DNA from: BPGX01 sp037447455
Lineage (GTDB): Bacteria > Bacteroidota > Bacteroidia > B-17B0 > Aurantibacillaceae
NCBI GenBank assembly: GCA_037447455.1
Contig: JBBIGQ010000013.1
Span: forward strand, 1-64,000
Direction: 5' to 3'
Length of the DNA stretch: 64,000 nucleotides
Shown here: one piece after another, positions 17,401-26,985 of the stretch
Position numbering within the stretch: the first letter of the stretch is position 1
How the letters are laid out: each line of letters opens with the position of its first letter
Notes under the pieces: model-generated
Told to the model about the DNA's origin: nothing
The model's input: the letters and a program-made list of their open reading frames with translations, nothing else
Database searches by the model: none
Program-made: the position numbers and the translations under genes

Positions 17401-17431
17401 TTGGTCATTATTAAAATTTTCATTACTTTTG
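17401..17431 (+). promoter_or_regulatory. Promoter for the PKD surface protein
   Basis: TTG at 17401-17403, 20-base spacer, TACTTTTG at 17424-17431: a full consensus match. The start codon at 17474 is 42 bases further on. The minus-strand uppS -7 box lies at 17385-17392, so two divergent promoters share this 106-bp gap. Confidence 0.7.
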
Positions 17432-17473
17432 TAACCAAGATTACATTAGTCCGCAAAACAAAAAAATAAAATT

Positions 17474-20400
17474 ATGAAAGCAAAAATTTTATGCTCTGGA
17501 TTGTTGATGATAAGTAGTTATTTAATGACTGCCCAATCTATCTATAATTACAAAGGCAGCGGTGCTTTGAATGCTCTCACGAGTTGGACATTGAATCCGG
17601 GAGGCACTAATCCACCGGATTTTACAAGCCCTAATCAAATATTTGTGGTTACCAATGTTTCCAGCACCACGCTCTCTGCAGCGGGCTGGACAGTGAGTGG
17701 AGCAGGTTCAGAAATACAAATTGGGAATGGTAGTAGTTCTACTAATTTAGCCGTTAATTTTACGGCGACTCTTATGGTGAGTGGTGGGGCTAAATTAAGA
17801 GTAAAAAATAATGGGACATTGAGTTTGTATCAAACCAATTTAACCTATTTGCCAACGTATACGGATGTGATATTAGACAATGGTTCTACAGTGAATTGGG
17901 CACAAAGTACTTCAGTTAATATTTGGCCATTGAATTACTGGAATTTAAAATTATCAACAGTTCAAAAGGCATTGGCATCTTCTACCAGTGCTACAGTGCA
18001 AAATCAATATATTAGTAATAACTTAACATTGAATTTGAATGCAAATAGTGGTTTGTTTATTTTAGGAAATGTCAGCGGAAACCTGGCTTTAAGAAGCACG
18101 GTAACAACATCTTCAATAAGTATCGGTGGTAGTGGTACAGGTAGTGTAAATATCACTTTACCACTGAATGACCAAAGATTTGGATATTTTGAACTTAGCA
18201 GAACTTCATTAGTAAAATGGAATAAAACAGGCGGCAGTTGGGTAGCAATATATAGAACATCGGTAAGTAGTGGCACGGTTGATATAACAGGATTAAAAGA
18301 TAATCATGTGCTTTATCTTTATGGTAATCTCTCTTTAAGTGGTTCATGGAGAGGGAAAAGTACATTAAATATTGATGTGAGGGGGTCGGGAACTATTTCG
18401 GGTAGTTTAAATTTTGAATCCGGATATAATTCTCTTAACCAACTAAGGCTTAACAAGACATCGCAAACATTGTCGTTAGGTGCACCATTAGACATTTATA
18501 GAGAGGTTGTTATTAGCGCTGGCACATTGGCCTCAGGAGGAAATTTAACATTAAAATCCAGTGCCAGCCAAAAAGCAAGGATAAATGTAATTGCTGCTGC
18601 GGGTGATATCACCGGAAACGTTGCTGTGGAAACTTTTGCAGCAGGAGGTTCGACCGGGTGGACAAATCTGGCTGTAGCAGGAGTGAGTGGTCAAACAATG
18701 GCTAGTGGCTGGGGCGATGATTTTCCAATGACTTGTCCGAGTGGCTGCCCTAATGGCTCAACAGCAGGTGGATCGCCTTTTACATCGGTTACGACTTATA
18801 ATGAAGCGAATAATACATATCCAGGAATTAGTGTGGGAACTGCTCCGATAACACCGGGTGTGGGATATTGGGTTTATCTTGGCAATGGTCAATACACCAC
18901 AACAGACATACTTATTGATGTGACAGGTCCAGTAGTAAAGAAAAGTGCCGGAAGTTGGAATTTTACAAAAACAATTGGACAAGGTGAAGGATGGAATCTT
19001 GTTGGTAATCCTTATCCATCTCCCATCAGTTTTGCAAAGGCATTTGGGTCTTCGTATTCTACCGGAAAAATGGCGAATGAATTAAGAGTATGGAATCCAG
19101 ATTTGAATAGCGGAAGTGGTGATTATGCATTGTATAAAGTGGGAGTAGGTTCAACTCCAGCGGTTGGATCAGGGGGGGTAGATGATAATATTCCAACAGG
19201 TCAGGCATTTTATATTGTGGCGAATCAAAACTTTGCTGTAAGTTGGACCGAAAATATGAAAACATCTACTTCAAGCAATAATCCTTTGTTGAGAATGTCC
19301 AATGGAAGTGAAACTATTTTAAGTTCTGCTCCTCAACAAAACAGATTGTTTTACCTAAATTTGACCGGTAGTGGCGTTAACTCTTTTGCAGGCATACATT
19401 TTAATAATAATGCGACCATTGCTTACCAGCCGGATTTTGATGCAGAACAAATGGATCCTTATCCGGGAGCACCACAAGTATTTGCTGTGGTTGGAAATAA
19501 AGAATTAAAAGTAAAAGGATTACCTTATCCAAATGGCAATTTATCATTAGACATAAAAGTAAGAAGCGGATCTTCTGGTAATTATCAATTAGGATTGCAA
19601 GGTGTAGAAAATATTCCTGCAGGTGCTTGTATTACTTTATTTGATAAATTTACGAATACTACGCATAACTTAATGAGCTCACCGTATAGTTTTTATTATT
19701 CAGACACGACTACCGTAGCAAGATTTACACTTAATATAACATTGAATAATTTGAATGGTTTGAACACAAATATTGTAAGTGTTCCACAATGTCATCAGGA
19801 TAATACCGGAATAATGGAAGCCAATATGGGAAGTGGAGGTTATACCTTTGTATGGAAAGATGTGAATAACCAAATTTTAAGAACAACAAGCGGGGTAAGT
19901 AAAGATAGTTTGAAAAATGCAGTTGAAGGATATTATTTTGTAGAAGTTACAGATGGGGCATGTTCAAACATTACTACTACGGTTCAATTAGTGGCTAATA
20001 CCAGCGTTCCGATGATTGATTTTACAAGTTTGGATACAGTCGCAGTGGGAGCACCTGTGGTGTTTTCCAACAATTCTCAAAATTTGACAAATTTTGAATG
20101 GGATTTCGGAGATGGTAATACGGCTAATACATTAAATGCTACTCATACGTATACTGCTGCCGGGAATTATTTAGTAGTATTGAGAGCTTACAATGGGTGT
20201 GTTGATACATTATCTACCTTAAAGGAAGTTATTGTTATGACATCTACGGGTTTGAATCCACAAGGCGTGCCGGTATCTCCTGTATTGAGCGTGAGCAGAG
20301 ATGCACAAGGGTATTTTATACGGGCTAATTATACAAAAGATACGAAAGTGAATGTTTATATAACAGATATATTAGGCAGAGAAATTATTAAGAAAACAAT

Positions 20401-20518
20401 TATACTTGGAAACAATAGGAAATTTTATTTACAAAACTTGCCTGAAAATAGTGTAGTGATTATTCATGCGGAAGATGGATTGAATATCATCAATCAAAAA
20501 GTATTTGTAGAAAAATAA
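17474..20518 (+). CDS. Large secreted surface protein with PKD domain and type IX-like C-terminal sorting domain
   Basis: 1014 aa. Signal peptide ends LMTAQ. Residues ~25-600 are Ser/Thr/Asn/Gly-rich beta-structure reminiscent of autotransporter or cell-surface repeats and contain GWNLVGNPYPSPI, a block I know from Bacteroidota surface proteins. A PKD domain (about 848-925, with FEWDFGDGN and THTYTAAGNY) follows. The last ~65 residues (VNVYITDILGREIIKKTI then LENSVVI-like strands ending KVFVEK) resemble the type A C-terminal domain that directs secretion by the type IX system. Probably an adhesin or matrix protein; no catalytic domain seen. Transcribed from a strong consensus promoter and stopped by a hairpin that lies inside the next gene. 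Confidence 0.82.
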   Translation: MKAKILCSGLLMISSYLMTAQSIYNYKGSGALNALTSWTLNPGGTNPPDFTSPNQIFVVTNVSSTTLSAAGWTVSGAGSEIQIGNGSSSTNLAVNFTATLMVSGGAKLRVKNNGTLSLYQTNLTYLPTYTDVILDNGSTVNWAQSTSVNIWPLNYWNLKLSTVQKALASSTSATVQNQYISNNLTLNLNANSGLFILGNVSGNLALRSTVTTSSISIGGSGTGSVNITLPLNDQRFGYFELSRTSLVKWNKTGGSWVAIYRTSVSSGTVDITGLKDNHVLYLYGNLSLSGSWRGKSTLNIDVRGSGTISGSLNFESGYNSLNQLRLNKTSQTLSLGAPLDIYREVVISAGTLASGGNLTLKSSASQKARINVIAAAGDITGNVAVETFAAGGSTGWTNLAVAGVSGQTMASGWGDDFPMTCPSGCPNGSTAGGSPFTSVTTYNEANNTYPGISVGTAPITPGVGYWVYLGNGQYTTTDILIDVTGPVVKKSAGSWNFTKTIGQGEGWNLVGNPYPSPISFAKAFGSSYSTGKMANELRVWNPDLNSGSGDYALYKVGVGSTPAVGSGGVDDNIPTGQAFYIVANQNFAVSWTENMKTSTSSNNPLLRMSNGSETILSSAPQQNRLFYLNLTGSGVNSFAGIHFNNNATIAYQPDFDAEQMDPYPGAPQVFAVVGNKELKVKGLPYPNGNLSLDIKVRSGSSGNYQLGLQGVENIPAGACITLFDKFTNTTHNLMSSPYSFYYSDTTTVARFTLNITLNNLNGLNTNIVSVPQCHQDNTGIMEANMGSGGYTFVWKDVNNQILRTTSGVSKDSLKNAVEGYYFVEVTDGACSNITTTVQLVANTSVPMIDFTSLDTVAVGAPVVFSNNSQNLTNFEWDFGDGNTANTLNATHTYTAAGNYLVVLRAYNGCVDTLSTLKEVIVMTSTGLNPQGVPVSPVLSVSRDAQGYFIRANYTKDTKVNVYITDILGREIIKKTIILGNNRKFYLQNLPENSVVIIHAEDGLNIINQKVFVEK

Positions 20519-20520
20519 TA

Positions 20521-20925
20521 TCAGAAGAATTTTTTACATTCGTTTAAGAACCAATCCGGTGCAAGGATTGGTTTTTTGTTTTCTTTTTTGAGAAAAACTA
20601 GAGTAACATAGCCCGTATTAAGCAACTCGCCTTTTGTATTGAAACATTCATGGTGGAAGGTAATTTTGAGTTTAGGTAATTCTTTAATAGTGGTGAGTAA
20701 AATAATTTCTTCGTCGTAAAAAGCGGGTTTTTTGTATTCAATGTGGTATTCAATGACGGGCATCAGAATGCCTTTTTCTTCCATTTTTTTATAGGAAAGG
20801 CCGAGTTTTCGTATGGCTTCTACTCTGCCTATTTCGTAGTATTCAGCGTAACGGCCATAATACACAAAGCCCATTTGGTCTGTTTCAGCATATCGTACTC
20901 TGATTTTAGTTTTGGCGGTAATCAT
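20521..20925 (-). CDS. Acyl-CoA thioesterase, 4-hydroxybenzoyl-CoA thioesterase/YbgC family
   Basis: 134 aa hot-dog-fold enzyme. RVRYAETDQMGFVYYGRYAEY carries the active-site Asp and the Tyr/Gly pattern of the YbgC/4HBT family. It hydrolyses acyl-CoAs; the true substrate is not clear. The start lies 5 bases from the stop of the DUF2027/Smr gene on the same strand, so the two are cotranscribed. Only 2 bases separate its stop from the stop of the convergent PKD protein, and its 3' end contains the terminator of that gene (20549-20577). Confidence 0.88.
   Translation of the reverse strand: MITAKTKIRVRYAETDQMGFVYYGRYAEYYEIGRVEAIRKLGLSYKKMEEKGILMPVIEYHIEYKKPAFYDEEIILLTTIKELPKLKITFHHECFNTKGELLNTGYVTLVFLKKENKKPILAPDWFLNECKKFF
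20549..20577 (+). terminator. Intrinsic terminator for the PKD protein gene, embedded in the thioesterase coding sequence
   Basis: Perfect 9-bp stem AACCAATCC (20549-20557) / GGATTGGTT (20565-20573) with a 7-base loop, running into a T tract at 20572-20577. It lies 31 bases after the PKD protein stop. The same bases encode residues around KPILAPDWF of the thioesterase on the other strand. Confidence 0.8.
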
Positions 20926-20930
20926 AAAAT

Positions 20931-21953
20931 TTATTTTAAGTAAACATCTGTTGCACCAAATCCGTATAATTTGTAAGGAGCATCTTCAATAGATTTAACT
21001 TCTTCCAAAGTTTTAAGGTATTCTCTCACTTCGTATTTTAAGCGTCCATTTCCAACGCCGTGAATGATGGTTACTTTACGAACATTTTGAGCAATGGCGT
21101 TATGAATTTCTTTTTGAAAAATGTCTAATTGTATTTGTAATTTTTGGTGTGCAGAAAGCATTCCGGGATTTTCAACTAATTCTTCAATGTGAAGGTCTAA
21201 TATAATTTCATCCTGATGCTTCCGAACAGATTGACTTTGCTTTTGAGTAGAGTAAAAAGGTTTTTCTTTTAATTGTTGAATTTTATGTAAATCATCGTCC
21301 GAAAGGTGTATGCGGATGTTTTGAGAGGATTGAGAATGCGCTATTTCAGATGGGGAAGTAAGGAAATGTTCTTTTAGCAGGACAATAAAAACAGGTTTTT
21401 CAAAGTCAGGATGCTGAATAAATTGAGAAGCAGAGAAAGTTTTTTCATTGATTTTAATGGTTTCAAATACAGGGCTTTGAACAACAAATAAGTTTTCCTG
21501 ATAAAATAGAATTTGTATTTGAAGAGTATCTATTTCTTTTAGAAAGTTTACAGAATGTGTTTTAATTCTTTGTTTTTCAAAGACCTGAATATTACCGTGT
21601 GCTAAGCATTGATGTGTATTGTTTTGGCCAATTGAGTAGGTATAATAAAGATTGTAATCAGAAAGATTGTATAAATAAACGTAAAATTCAGAAGCAATGG
21701 ATACTTTAGGAGAATTGCTTTCAATGGCGATATATACTACTTTATTGTCGGTAGGTGTTTCGTGTAGTGTGGAAGCAGAAGGATTGAAGATAATGTTTTT
21801 ATTATCTGGAATAAGTTCATGAGCAGGGTAAGGGATTTCCATTCCATCGGACAGTTGGACAATAACAGTATGAGCGTCTTTTATGGCAGTAATGATACCG
21901 CCCCCTTTTTCGTTCAGAAATTTTACTTTATCACCAATTTTCCACTTTCTCAT
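20931..21953 (-). CDS. DUF2027-type protein with C-terminal Smr domain
   Basis: 340 aa. N-terminal ~60 residues (KIGDKVKFLNEKGGGIITAI and MEIPYPAHELIP) form a Tudor/KOW-like beta domain; a middle beta-sandwich domain (about 80-200) is the DUF2027 part; the C-terminal Smr domain (about 250-340) has LDLHIEEL and the IIHGVGNG loop typical of Smr nucleic-acid nickases. The combination is common in Bacteroidota. MutS2-like DNA or RNA processing is plausible, but the cellular role is unknown. The thioesterase gene follows after 5 bases. A minus-strand -7 box TAATTTTG lies at 21966-21959, a few bases upstream of the start, so the transcript leader would be very short. Confidence 0.83.
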   Translation of the reverse strand: MRKWKIGDKVKFLNEKGGGIITAIKDAHTVIVQLSDGMEIPYPAHELIPDNKNIIFNPSASTLHETPTDNKVVYIAIESNSPKVSIASEFYVYLYNLSDYNLYYTYSIGQNNTHQCLAHGNIQVFEKQRIKTHSVNFLKEIDTLQIQILFYQENLFVVQSPVFETIKINEKTFSASQFIQHPDFEKPVFIVLLKEHFLTSPSEIAHSQSSQNIRIHLSDDDLHKIQQLKEKPFYSTQKQSQSVRKHQDEIILDLHIEELVENPGMLSAHQKLQIQLDIFQKEIHNAIAQNVRKVTIIHGVGNGRLKYEVREYLKTLEEVKSIEDAPYKLYGFGATDVYLK

Positions 21954-22008
21954 AGTGGCAAAATTACATTTTTTATGATGAGAATGGAGTATTTAATACT
22001 TTTGCCCA

Positions 22009-22590
22009 ATGGGATTTAATGGTAAATTAATTGTTTTTTCTGGTCCATCTGGTTCAGGAAAAACAAGTGTTGTAAAAAAATTACTGGAAAAATATCCAGA
22101 TTTATTTGGTTTTTCTATATCGGCTACTACCCGCCCCAAAAGAGAGAATGAAGTGGATGGGAAGGACTATTATTTCATTACTAAAAAAGAGTTTGAAAGA
22201 AAAATACAAAATGGTGAATTTATAGAATGGGAGGAAGTATATGATGGGTTATATTATGGTACATTAAAGAGCGAGGTAGAACGTTTGCATAGATTAAATA
22301 AACATGTTTTATTTGACATAGATGTAGAGGGGGGGTTGAATATTAAAAAAATATTTGGAAATAAAGTGTTGACTATTTTTGTAATGCCGCCTTCATTGGA
22401 AGATTTAAAGCAAAGGTTGGAACTGAGGAAATCTGAAAGCGAAGAGAGTTTAATGAAACGTATAGGTAAGGCCAATGCTGAAATTCAGAAATCAGGTGAA
22501 TTTGATGTTATTATAGAAAATGATAATTTAGAAAAAGCTGTTCAGAAGGCAGAGTATCTTATTTTGGAGTTCATTCAACTCAATTCTTGA
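22009..22590 (+). CDS. gmk: Guanylate kinase
   Basis: 193 aa, standard length. Phosphorylates GMP to GDP with ATP. P-loop GPSGSGKT at residues 12-19 and the GMP-binding blocks SISATTRPKRENEVDGKDYYF and LFDIDVEGGLNIKK are intact. A -7 box TACTTTTG at 21997-22004 ends only 4 bases before the ATG, implying a nearly leaderless transcript if used; it is divergent from the DUF2027/Smr gene across a 55-bp gap. Confidence 0.95.
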   Translation: MGFNGKLIVFSGPSGSGKTSVVKKLLEKYPDLFGFSISATTRPKRENEVDGKDYYFITKKEFERKIQNGEFIEWEEVYDGLYYGTLKSEVERLHRLNKHVLFDIDVEGGLNIKKIFGNKVLTIFVMPPSLEDLKQRLELRKSESEESLMKRIGKANAEIQKSGEFDVIIENDNLEKAVQKAEYLILEFIQLNS

Positions 22591-22630
22591 AAAAATGAGT
22601 TTTTTGTGAGTAGGGGGCAAAAAATTATTT

Positions 22631-22662
22631 TTGGAAAATCTGATTTAAATTAAGTATTTTTG
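22631..22662 (+). promoter_or_regulatory. Promoter for the cytochrome oxidase genes
   Basis: TTG at 22631-22633, 21-base spacer, TATTTTTG at 22655-22662, a full consensus match, about 32 bases upstream of coxB. Confidence 0.65.
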
Positions 22663-22694
22663 TGCCCAAAATATTAAATTGAAAATTTAGTAAT

Positions 22695-23726
22695 ATGAAA
22701 CTTTTAATTGTATTAGCGGTTATTCTGTTTATTCTTGCTGTTCATCAGTTATTAAAGGTGATTGAGTTTGCACGGGAATTAAGGAAAACAAAAGAATGGG
22801 AGCCCACCGATTCCGAAAATGACTGGATGGGAAAACTGATGTTATTATTTGGGATTGCTTTTTTATTTTTGTTTTTTTATCAGATAAACAGATGGTACGA
22901 TAAAGCATTACCACCGGCTGCTTCAGAGCATGGAAAAGCTATTGATGATTTATTATTCTGGAATTTAATTTTGATTAGTTTTGTATTTGTTGTTGTAAAC
23001 GCCTTGTTATTTTATTTTGCATACAAGTATAGAGGTAACAAAAACAAAAAAGCCGTTTATTATGCTGATAATAGTAAATTAGAAATGCTCTGGACAGTGA
23101 TACCGGCCTCTGCTTTGGCGTTTATCATTACTTTTGGATTAAAATATTGGAATGAAATTACGGCGCCATCAGTAGAGAAAAATCCAATTGTAGTGGAATT
23201 GTATGCTAAACAATTTGATTGGACAGCAAGATATCCCGGAAAAGATGGCAAGTTAGGTAGTACAGATTTTAGACATATTGAAGGAAGTAATCCGGTTGGA
23301 TTAGATACAACCGATAAAAGTGGATATGATGATTTGTTGGTTAAAAATGAGTTTCATATTCCTGTTGGAAGAGAAGTTGTTTTTTATTTTCGTTCAAGAG
23401 ATGTTATTCACTCGGCGTTTATGCCACACTTCAGGGCTCAAATGAATTGTGTGCCGGGAATGGTAACGACATTTAAGTTTAAGCCCACTAAAACAACGAA
23501 AGAAATGCGTCAGGATTCTTATGTTCAAAACCTGATGAAACAAATCAACGAACAAAGGGCAAAAGAAGGAAAAGAACTGGTAGAGTTTGATTATACATTA
23601 TTGTGCAACAAAATATGTGGTGCTTCTCATTACAACATGCAAATGAAAATTGTAGTAGAAACCGAGCAGGAATTTAATGAATGGATTAGACAGCAAAAAT
23701 CCTTTAAAACTTTGGCTATTAAATAA
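22695..23726 (+). CDS. coxB: Cytochrome c oxidase subunit II
   Basis: 343 aa. Carries the CuA centre that receives electrons from cytochrome c. About four N-terminal hydrophobic segments (3-21, 48-66, 90-112, 125-145), two more than the classical two-helix subunit, then a cupredoxin domain. The CuA ligands are visible: His in DVIHSAFMPHF and the C-terminal CNKICGASHYNM (Cys, Cys, His, Met); the Glu of the usual CSELCG is Lys here, as in other Bacteroidota. An insert before the second ligand block (KPTKTTKEMRQDSYVQNLMK) is also a Bacteroidota feature. No C-terminal cytochrome c domain. Followed by coxA after 69 bases; no subunit III gene is adjacent. Confidence 0.93.
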   Translation: MKLLIVLAVILFILAVHQLLKVIEFARELRKTKEWEPTDSENDWMGKLMLLFGIAFLFLFFYQINRWYDKALPPAASEHGKAIDDLLFWNLILISFVFVVVNALLFYFAYKYRGNKNKKAVYYADNSKLEMLWTVIPASALAFIITFGLKYWNEITAPSVEKNPIVVELYAKQFDWTARYPGKDGKLGSTDFRHIEGSNPVGLDTTDKSGYDDLLVKNEFHIPVGREVVFYFRSRDVIHSAFMPHFRAQMNCVPGMVTTFKFKPTKTTKEMRQDSYVQNLMKQINEQRAKEGKELVEFDYTLLCNKICGASHYNMQMKIVVETEQEFNEWIRQQKSFKTLAIK

Positions 23727-23795
23727 GAAAGTAACGAATGTTACAATTTTTATGCTAAAAACATAATTAAATTTGTACACAAAAAAAATAATTAT

Positions 23796-25619
23796 ATGGA
23801 AACAATAGGTATAACAAACAAAGAACTTCACACTCATGAACATATAGATATTCATCGTTATGAAGAGCATGAAGAAAGTTTTATTACCAAGTATGTTTTT
23901 AGTCAGGACCATAAGATGATAGCACGTCAGTACTTAATTACTGCTATGATAATGGCAGTAATTGCAATGATTATGTCAATTGTTTTTAGATTACAATTGG
24001 CGTGGCCGGGTGAGAAATTTGCGTTTATTAATTGGATAATGGGTGATAAATGGGGAAAAGATGGTATATTAGATCCAAATGCATATTTAGCGCTTGTCAC
24101 GATGCACGGTACGATCATGGTATTTTTCTTATTGACAGGTGGATTATCTGGTACATTTTCTAATCTGCTTATTCCATATCAGGTAGGTGCTCGTGATATG
24201 GCGTCGCCGTTTATTAATATGTTGTCGTATTGGTTTTTCTTTGTTTCTTCTTTATTGATGGTGATTTCATTGTTTATTCCTGATGGCGCTGCTGCGCCAG
24301 GTTGGACGATTTATCCACCGCTTTCTGCTTTGCCACAGGCAATGCCGGGTTCTGGATTGGGTATGGATTTATGGTTAGTGTCAATGGCTTTATTTATTGC
24401 ATCGGCCCTGATGGGAGGTTTAAATTATATTATAACTATTATAAATTATAGAACAGAGGGAATGAAAATGACTCGTTTGCCACTTACGGTATGGGCGTTT
24501 ATGATTACAGCTATTATTGGTTTACTTTCTTTTCCGGTATTGCTTTCATGTGCTTTATTATTATTGTCCGATAGGTTATTAGGAACGAGTTTTTATTTAT
24601 CAGACATTTATATTGGTGGCAGACCCTTGGATTATAGCGGTGGAAGTCCAATTTTGTTTGAGCATTTATTTTGGTTTTTAGGTCATCCTGAAGTATATAT
24701 TGTATTATTACCTGCATTGGGTATTACTTCAGAAATTATTGCGAATGTTTCTCGTAAACCTATTTTTGGATATAGAGCCATGATTGGTTCTATGTTAGCC
24801 ATTGCTTTTCTGTCTTTTATAGTATGGGGGCACCACATGTATGTTACTGGCATGAATCCGTTTTTAGGGTCTGTATTTGTATTCACCACTTTATTAATTG
24901 CCATTCCTTCTGCAGTAAAGGCATTTAACTATTTGACTACTTTATGGAAGGGAAATATTCAATACACACCGGCGGCTTTATTTTCAATTGGTCTGGTTTC
25001 TTCATTTGTTACAGGTGGAGTTACTGGAATTATTTTAGCTGATAGTACTTTGGACATTACCGTACACGATACCTACTTTGTAGTTGGGCACTTTCATATT
25101 GTGATGGGCTTATCTGCTGTTTTTGGAATGTTTGCAGGGGTGTATCATTGGTTTCCAAAATTATATCTGAGAATGATGAATAAGAAATTAGGTTATATTC
25201 ACTTTTGGTTGACATTTATCAGTGCTTATGGTGTGTTTTTCCCTATGCACTTTTTAGGATTGGCAGGGGTTCCAAGAAGATACTATACTAATAGTGAATT
25301 TCCAATGTTTGATGCTTTATACGATATAAATGTTATTATTACAGTGTCTTCGATTATTGGAGCATTAGCACAAGGTATTTTTATTTTCAATTTCTTTTAT
25401 AGTATGTTTAGAGGACCTAAAGCACCACAAAACCCGTGGAAAGCGAATGGACTTGAGTGGACGAATCCTGTAGCGAATATTCATGGAAATTGGCCGGGAG
25501 AATTACCTGTAGTACACAGATGGGCTTATGATTATAGTAAGCCAGGGTATGAAGAAGATTTTGTACCTCAAACAGTATCACTAAAAGAAGGGGAACTGGA
25601 CGGTGGCGGTCATCACTAA
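23796..25619 (+). CDS. ctaD: Cytochrome c oxidase subunit I
   Basis: 607 aa, haem-copper oxidase with 12 or more membrane helices. Reduces O2 to water and pumps protons. Haem and CuB ligands are all present: MHGTIMVF (haem a His), FGHPE-type motif WFLGHPEVYI with the cross-linked His/Tyr pair, WGHHMYVTG (two CuB His), and VVGHFHIVMG (haem a3 and haem a His). N-terminal ~45 residues are His-rich and cytoplasmic (HTHEHIDIHRYEEHEE). A -7-like TAAATTTG lies upstream (23769-23776 region), so it may have an internal promoter in addition to read-through from coxB. Confidence 0.95.
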   Translation: METIGITNKELHTHEHIDIHRYEEHEESFITKYVFSQDHKMIARQYLITAMIMAVIAMIMSIVFRLQLAWPGEKFAFINWIMGDKWGKDGILDPNAYLALVTMHGTIMVFFLLTGGLSGTFSNLLIPYQVGARDMASPFINMLSYWFFFVSSLLMVISLFIPDGAAAPGWTIYPPLSALPQAMPGSGLGMDLWLVSMALFIASALMGGLNYIITIINYRTEGMKMTRLPLTVWAFMITAIIGLLSFPVLLSCALLLLSDRLLGTSFYLSDIYIGGRPLDYSGGSPILFEHLFWFLGHPEVYIVLLPALGITSEIIANVSRKPIFGYRAMIGSMLAIAFLSFIVWGHHMYVTGMNPFLGSVFVFTTLLIAIPSAVKAFNYLTTLWKGNIQYTPAALFSIGLVSSFVTGGVTGIILADSTLDITVHDTYFVVGHFHIVMGLSAVFGMFAGVYHWFPKLYLRMMNKKLGYIHFWLTFISAYGVFFPMHFLGLAGVPRRYYTNSEFPMFDALYDINVIITVSSIIGALAQGIFIFNFFYSMFRGPKAPQNPWKANGLEWTNPVANIHGNWPGELPVVHRWAYDYSKPGYEEDFVPQTVSLKEGELDGGGHH

Positions 25620-25658
25620 GAAAATTAAGAAATATTAAAAGCATACTTTTTTAATAAA

Positions 25659-26051
25659 ATGGAAAAAGTTTCCAAAATAAGTGCGATAGTATTTTTAATT
25701 GGTGTTATTTTAACGATTCCGCTCTTTAAGACATTTGTTACTATAAACTATTTTTTGAAACAAAAAGATATTGCGAATAAATTGTGTGTGAATAAATTTA
25801 AACCAGAGTTACAATGTCACGGAAAGTGTTTTTTAAAATTAAATTTTAAGAAAATAAGTTTAGAAGAAAAAGATCAGGAAGAAAACTCTATAAATACATT
25901 AAAAAACCTTATTGAAAGTGAGTATCTTCCTGATTTTTATGAAGTTAAAATTAATATTAGAGTTAATTATAACAAGCAATTAGTTTTAATTTCTAACAAA
26001 TATTCTTTTCTATTTAGCTGTGCATTATTTCATCCTCCAACATTGGTTTAG
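25659..26051 (+). CDS. Small membrane protein with a CxGKC motif, possibly metal-related
   Basis: 130 aa. One membrane segment at about 7-29, then a mostly extracytoplasmic part with the cysteine cluster LCVNKFKPELQCHGKCFL (three Cys and one His within 18 residues, about 46-63), followed by a charged helix and a hydrophobic C-terminus. I have seen the pattern C-x6-8-C-x-GKC-x-L in small Bacteroidota membrane proteins encoded near metal genes, but it has no established function. Position: 39 bases after ctaD and just before an MbnP/MbnH pair, which suggests a role in copper handling. A metal ligand cluster is inference. Confidence 0.65.
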   Translation: MEKVSKISAIVFLIGVILTIPLFKTFVTINYFLKQKDIANKLCVNKFKPELQCHGKCFLKLNFKKISLEEKDQEENSINTLKNLIESEYLPDFYEVKINIRVNYNKQLVLISNKYSFLFSCALFHPPTLV

Positions 26052-26179
26052 TTGACAATTTTAGTTTTTTGTTATTTTTTAATTAAAATTTTTTTCTAAT
26101 TTTGAAAAGTTTATTTTTTGTCTAATACTTTTTAAAATTTAAAATATTAAAATTCATTAAACTTAAAAAATTAAAAACC

Positions 26180-26980
26180 ATGAAAACAAAATACTCAATC
26201 TTCTTATTAATATCTTCTATTTCAATTTTATTAAGTTTTATATCTTGTAAGAAAGATCCTAAAGAACCAGCTAATACCAATGGATCTACTACAGGTTCAA
26301 ATACTGGAAAACTCATATTAAGTTTTGAAGCAATGTATGGAGATAGTGCGTTATCTTTTAATAATAAGTGGTACGTTACTAATAATGGAGATTCTATCAA
26401 GATTTCAACTTTTAAGTATTACATTAGTAATATTACTTTAATCAAAACGGATAATTCAACGCATAATGTGCCGGAGTCGTATATTTTAGTGAATCATAAT
26501 GCTTCTGGAAGTATAGCCAGTTTTACAATAAATAACGTTCCAGTCGGACAATACAAAGGTATAAAAATGCTGATAGGTGTAGATTCTGCACGAAATGTAT
26601 CGGGTGCACAAACAGGAGCATTAGATCCGGCACATGGTATGTTTTGGAGTTGGAGTACAGGATATATTATGTTGAAGCTGGAAGGTATCTCGCCGCAATC
26701 TGGGGCATCTACAAAGGACTTCAAGTTTCACATTGGTGGTTTTTCAGGTCCTAACTCAGTATTAAAATGGGTAATCCCATCTTTTAATTCCGCTACAGCT
26801 AATGTTTCTTCATCTATGACACCGGAGATTCACTTTAAGACAGACGTTAGTGAGATTCTTAAGACGCCTAACAACATTAATTTATCCACTACCTATAATG
26901 TAGTGATGCCCGGTACGCCTGCAAAAATCATAGCAGATAATTATGCCGACATGATTACTGTAGAACATATTCATAATTAA
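26180..26980 (+). CDS. MbnP-like copper-associated lipoprotein
   Basis: 266 aa. Lipoprotein signal with lipobox FISC followed by KK, so anchored in an envelope membrane. The body follows the MbnP family: LILSFEAMYGDSALSF at the start, FKYYISNITLI, VPVGQYKGIKMLIGVD, GALDPAHGMFWSWSTGYI with Trp156 and Trp158, and a C-terminal DMITVEHIHN ending in His residues. In methanotrophs, MbnP is a copper-binding periplasmic protein in which a Trp is oxidised to kynurenine by the di-haem enzyme MbnH. An MbnH-like gene follows after only 5 bases. A TAATTTTG box at 26097-26104 (25-base spacer to TTG) suggests a separate promoter. Confidence 0.82.
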   Translation: MKTKYSIFLLISSISILLSFISCKKDPKEPANTNGSTTGSNTGKLILSFEAMYGDSALSFNNKWYVTNNGDSIKISTFKYYISNITLIKTDNSTHNVPESYILVNHNASGSIASFTINNVPVGQYKGIKMLIGVDSARNVSGAQTGALDPAHGMFWSWSTGYIMLKLEGISPQSGASTKDFKFHIGGFSGPNSVLKWVIPSFNSATANVSSSMTPEIHFKTDVSEILKTPNNINLSTTYNVVMPGTPAKIIADNYADMITVEHIHN

Positions 26981-26985
26981 ATTAG

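Noticed and set aside
23598..23912. 104-codon hydrophobic minus-strand frame between coxB and ctaD
   Set aside because: Antisense to conserved coding sequence; its hydrophobicity follows from the complementary codons.
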